In this document: positions 61,339 to 64,000 of the stretch, in pieces
How the letters are laid out: each line of letters opens with the position of its first letter
Position numbering within the stretch: position 1 is the stretch's first letter
Origin: Hymenobacter swuensis DY53
GTDB lineage: Bacteria; Bacteroidota; Bacteroidia; Cytophagales; Hymenobacteraceae
NCBI RefSeq assembly: GCF_000576555.1
Contig: NZ_CP007145.1
Coordinates: 1,736,001 to 1,800,000 of the forward strand
Length of the DNA stretch: 64,000 bases
Direction of reading: 5' to 3'
Notes under the pieces: model-generated
Database searches by the model: none
Told to the model about the DNA's origin: nothing
Seen by the model: the letters and a program-made list of their open reading frames with translations, nothing else
Program-made: the position numbers and the translations under genes

Positions 61339-61654
61339 AAGCAGTTAGGGTTGGTGGTGAACGGGTCGTTGAACGGTTGAGAATGGGTCGTTTACTGTAG
61401 AACGTCATGCTGAACTTGCCGCAGCATTTCTATCGCTTCGTTCGGTCCACTAGCTCAGGGTTCAAACCCGGGGCTACGGAGCGGTGGTCGTTGCAATGCC
61501 AGTTGATTAGCCAGAGGTAGAGATGCTTCGGCTGCGCTCAATATGACGTGCGGTAGTAGCTTATACAAACGTCAGCACGCGAGATGCTTCGACTACACTC
61601 CGCTCTGTTCTGCGTGACGTGTTATTAAATAACGACGAGACGCACTATGCGCCT
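61339..61654. other. Repeat-filled intergenic region
   Basis: This 316-base gap between bioF and the methyltransferase holds a type B hairpin (61403-61548) with an expanded centre. A second degenerate copy lies at about 61570-61619 (CGTCAGCACGC to GCGTGACG). No gene was seen. Confidence 0.7.
61403..61548. repeat. Intergenic hairpin, type B copy 4, with expanded centre
   Basis: The element runs from CGTCATGCTGAACTTGCCG to GCGCTCAATATGACG, with TCTATCGCTTCG facing AGAGGTAGAGATGC. Its centre contains a separate small inverted repeat (61451-61474, TAGCTCAGGGTT against AACCCGGGGCTA). Confidence 0.78.
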
Positions 61655-62794
61655 TTACACCGTTTCGGCGGTCAGCACCCGCGCTAATTCGTCAATTTCG
61701 GCCTCTGTATTATACGAATGAATGATGAGGCGGAGGCGCTCGGTGCCCAGTGGCACGGTGGGCGAGACGATGGCGCGCACGTCGAAGCCGGCGGCTTGGG
61801 CGGCGGTGGCTACGGCGCGGACGTGTGCCGGGCCTGGGCTGGTGGTGAAGAACACCGGGTGGATAACGTGGCTTTCGGCCGGGACGTGCAGGCCCGGCAC
61901 CGCGTTCAGCCGGGCTTTCAGGTAGTCAGACAGCGCAAACAGCCGGGCGCGCTTCGGGTTGAGGTAGGGCAGCACCGCGTAGGCGGCCGTGAGGGCGGCC
62001 ACCGTGAGCGGGGACAAAGCGGTGGTGTAGATAAAGGGCCGGCTGAAGCTCAGCAGGTAGTCGCGCAGCACGGCCGAACCGGCCACGGCGGCACCCTGGC
62101 TGCCCAGGGCCTTGCCGAAGGTGAGGATGCGAGCGAATACGGCATCTTCCAGGCCCATCTCCACGACTAAACCTTCGCCCTGGGGGCCATAGAGGCCGTT
62201 CGCGTGGGCCTCATCCACTACCAGATACAGCCCTTCGGCCTGACATACTGCTGCCAGTTCTAGAAGCGGGGCCACGTCGCCATCCATTGAATACAACGCC
62301 TCTACGGCCACGAATACGCTGCCGGTGGCGCGGGCTAGTTTGCGGCGCAGGTCGGCCACGTCGTTATGACGGAAGCTCCAAGCGGTGGCGAAGGAGCCGC
62401 GGATGCCGTCCTTCACGGAGGCGTGGGAGGCCTCGTCGTAGAGAATCGTGTCACCGCGCTTGGGCACAGCCGCGAAGAAACCCAGGTTGGCCGCGTAGCC
62501 CGAGTTGAACAGCAGCGCCGCCTCGGCGTGGTGAAAACTAGCCAAGTGGGTTTCCAGGGCTTCGGCGGCGGCGGAGTTGCCCGTGAGCAGACGCGAGCCG
62601 GTGCTACCAGCAGGCAGTTGTGCGGCGGCCTGCACGGCCGCCCGCACCTGCGGGTGTCGGCTCAGCCCCAGATAGTCATTGGAACTGAAGTCGACGAGGC
62701 CAGGGGCGGGCAGGGCAGGCAGGCGGCGGCGCGTGCCTGCGGCCTCGCGTTTGGCCAGTTCTGCGGCAAGTCGTTCGTGAAGGGAGGAGGACAT
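61655..62794 (-). CDS. bioF: 8-amino-7-oxononanoate synthase
   Basis: The 379-residue product is an alpha-oxoamine synthase. LVDFSSNDYLGLSRHPQVRAA, GSTGSRLLTGNSAAAEALE and FNSGYAANLGFFAAVPKRGDTILYDEASHASVKDGIRGS are typical. LYLVVDEAHANGLYGPQGEG follows, with PLP Lys in LTFGKALGSQGAAVAGS. It condenses pimeloyl-thioester with alanine to form KAPA. It lies between the small ORF after bioB and the methyltransferase. Confidence 0.94.
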   Translation of the reverse strand: MSSSLHERLAAELAKREAAGTRRRLPALPAPGLVDFSSNDYLGLSRHPQVRAAVQAAAQLPAGSTGSRLLTGNSAAAEALETHLASFHHAEAALLFNSGYAANLGFFAAVPKRGDTILYDEASHASVKDGIRGSFATAWSFRHNDVADLRRKLARATGSVFVAVEALYSMDGDVAPLLELAAVCQAEGLYLVVDEAHANGLYGPQGEGLVVEMGLEDAVFARILTFGKALGSQGAAVAGSAVLRDYLLSFSRPFIYTTALSPLTVAALTAAYAVLPYLNPKRARLFALSDYLKARLNAVPGLHVPAESHVIHPVFFTTSPGPAHVRAVATAAQAAGFDVRAIVSPTVPLGTERLRLIIHSYNTEAEIDELARVLTAETV

Positions 62795-62814
62795 TGGAAA
62801 CCGGTAAAAACAGC

Positions 62815-62913
62815 GTCATCCTGCGCCAGCGCCGAATGCATCACCGGGAAACCCTGACGCGCCAGACGCCAACGGTTCACGTGCAACAACATTCTGCGCC
62901 AGTGCAGGATGAC
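62815..62913. repeat. Intergenic hairpin related to type A
   Basis: The ends GTCATCCTGC and GCAGGATGAC (62815-62824, 62904-62913) are inverted, with GCGCCAG units just inside. It fills the gap between bioF and the small ORF. Confidence 0.7.
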
Positions 62914-62943
62914 TGAAAAGAGCAGTGCGGAAAAGGCCCGGAG

Positions 62944-63252
62944 CTATACCTCGAAGCGCTTCACCGAAAGCCAGACATTGCCACTCTGCCCGAAGGTGCG
63001 GGCGTTGATGACCATCCATTCCGAATCCACTTCCACCCGGTCGCCGATGCCGGGCAGCACGCTGTGCCGCTGCATGATGAGACTAATAGCGGCCCCAACT
63101 TTGTCTTCCAGCTCGGAAATCAACTCGTGCGCCTCGCGGGATTCGTATTGCTGGCGGAAAGTTTCGGCGTAAGCGTGGTCAAGGTTGAGGTCGAAAGCAA
63201 TATCCATTGTGAGCGGTTCTGAGTCAGGGAGAAAATAACCAGCCGTGGGCAT
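62944..63252 (-). CDS. Small protein coupled to bioB, unknown function
   Basis: The 102-residue product starts at an ATG overlapping the bioB stop (TAATG at 63254-63250), suggesting translational coupling. An inner Met at 63207 (MDIAFDLNLDHAYAETFRQQY) is an alternative. It is soluble and acidic, with YESREAHELISELEDKVGAAISLIMQRHS followed by strands DRVEVDSEWMVINARTFGQSGNVWLSVKRFEV. No family is recognised. Location between bioB and bioF suggests co-expression with biotin genes. Confidence 0.65.
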   Translation of the reverse strand: MPTAGYFLPDSEPLTMDIAFDLNLDHAYAETFRQQYESREAHELISELEDKVGAAISLIMQRHSVLPGIGDRVEVDSEWMVINARTFGQSGNVWLSVKRFEV

Positions 63253-64000
63253 TACGCCTCCACCGTCGCCGTGCGGCCCAGCACCGTGGCACCCTCGGGC
63301 ACGTCCTTGAACGATTTGCGGGGCTTGAGGCCGAGCAGGGCGAACATCTGCTTGTCGGCGTCGAAATCGGGGTTAGGCGTGGTCAGCAGCTTCTCACCCG
63401 AGAAGATGGAGTTGGCCCCTGCCAGGAAGCACAGGGCCTGCTCCGTTACGGGCATTTCCTGGCGGCCGGCCGAGAGGCGCACCATGGTGTGAGGCATCAG
63501 GATGCGGGCCGTGGCAATCATGCGCAGCATTTCCCACACGCTCACGCGCGGCTGGTCGGCCAGAGGCGTGCCGGCTACGGGCACCAGTGCGTTTACCGGC
63601 ACCGACTCGGGGTGAGCGGGCAGGGTGGCCAGCGTATGCAGCATGGCAATGCGGTCCTCGTCGGTTTCGCCGAGGCCGATGATACCGCCCGAGCACACCG
63701 AAATACCGGCTTTGCGCACGTGCTCCAGCGTATTCAGCCGGTCGTCGTAGGTACGGGTCGTGATGATATCATCGTACTTCTCGCGGCTGGTGTCGAGGTT
63801 ATGGTTGTAGGCGTAGAGGCCGGCCTGCTTAAGGCGCTCGGCCTGATACTCGTTCAGCATACCCAGGGTGCAGCACACTTCTAGGCCCAGGCCGTTCACC
63901 TGCTCCACCATGCCCAGCACCCGGTCAAAGTCGCGGTTGTCGCGAATTTCGCGCCAAGCGGCGCCCATGCAGAAGCGGGTGGAGCCCGAGTCTTTGGCGC
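63252..64000 (-). CDS. bioB: Biotin synthase, C-terminal part (5' truncated by window edge)
   Basis: This radical-SAM enzyme inserts sulfur into dethiobiotin. The visible part begins [17 protein letters not shown] and contains [70 protein letters not shown] and RLSAGRQEM (with the Arg ligand of the 2Fe-2S cluster) follow. [22 protein letters not shown] is typical of BioB. The N-terminal CxxxCxxC cluster lies beyond the window. Confidence 0.95.
   Translation of the reverse strand, partial: AKDSGSTRFCMGAAWREIRDNRDFDRVLGMVEQVNGLGLEVCCTLGMLNEYQAERLKQAGLYAYNHNLDTSREKYDDIITTRTYDDRLNTLEHVRKAGISVCSGGIIGLGETDEDRIAMLHTLATLPAHPESVPVNALVPVAGTPLADQPRVSVWEMLRMIATARILMPHTMVRLSAGRQEMPVTEQALCFLAGANSIFSGEKLLTTPNPDFDADKQMFALLGLKPRKSFKDVPEGATVLGRTATVEA

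Noticed and set aside
61451..61476. tRNA-like words TAGCTCAG and GGGTTCAAACCC side by side
   Set aside because: They resemble D-arm and T-arm sequences but are directly adjacent, with no acceptor stem, anticodon arm or correct spacing. The segment is a small inverted repeat inside a type B element.

Overview
This 64 kb window is chromosomal DNA of a GC-rich member of the Bacteroidota, most likely Hymenobacter or a close relative. The evidence is two SusC/SusD pairs, a type IX secretion (T9SS) C-terminal sorting domain, endosialidase-chaperone (S74) surface proteins, a 7TMR-DISM regulator, and dense intergenic hairpin repeats of the GTCATCCTGAGC type. The genus is inferred from overall character, not from a marker gene. 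No tRNA, rRNA, CRISPR array, transposase or phage gene was recognised.

Region 1 (1-991) is the 3' end of a type III DNA topoisomerase gene.

Region 2 (about 1350-33959, perhaps to 35624) is a large pectin utilisation locus. It has two outer-membrane SusC/SusD uptake systems (1487-6142 and 15936-21057). Its pectin-degrading enzymes are a CE12-GH28 fusion, GH105, GH43, and a CE8-PL10 fusion. Both intracellular uronate routes are present. Unsaturated uronate goes through KdgF, KduI and KduD. Galacturonate goes through UxaC, UxaB and UxaA. They meet at 2-keto-3-deoxygluconate, which KdgK and Eda convert to pyruvate and glyceraldehyde-3-phosphate. An ExuT-like transporter imports uronates, and a fructose-1,6-bisphosphatase follows, fitting gluconeogenic growth on uronic acids. 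A LacI-family regulator (12801-13829) is encoded inside the locus. Near-identical 33-bp elements upstream of susC-1 and between lacI and kduD, plus a related element before uxaC, are its likely operators.

Region 3 (34083-42346) is mixed: an aldehyde dehydrogenase, an unusual Lgt-like membrane protein fused to a beta-rich domain, an SDR/DUF2867 protein, an sce7726-family protein, a small membrane protein and a GT39/ArnT-like glycosyltransferase.

Region 4 (42439-50135) encodes a membrane-tethered 7TMR-DISM/HTH regulator, two paralogous S74 surface proteins and a T9SS-exported protein. A duplicated promoter-like element with 11-bp-phased TGTCTAC repeats lies between the regulator and the first S74 gene.

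Region 5 (50481-56371, minus strand) has lysC-lysA preceded by a lysine-rich leader peptide and terminator (a probable attenuator), a small secreted protein, a slipin, and an M28 peptidase gene interrupted by an in-frame TAG.

Region 6 (56544-64000, minus strand) is a biotin cluster: bioB (partial), a small ORF, bioF, a methyltransferase, a low-GC membrane ORF, bioD, bioA and a ketoacyl synthase. The ketoacyl synthase carries an in-frame repeat insertion. At least nine hairpin-repeat types occupy the gaps between genes, and some supply stop codons to flanking genes.
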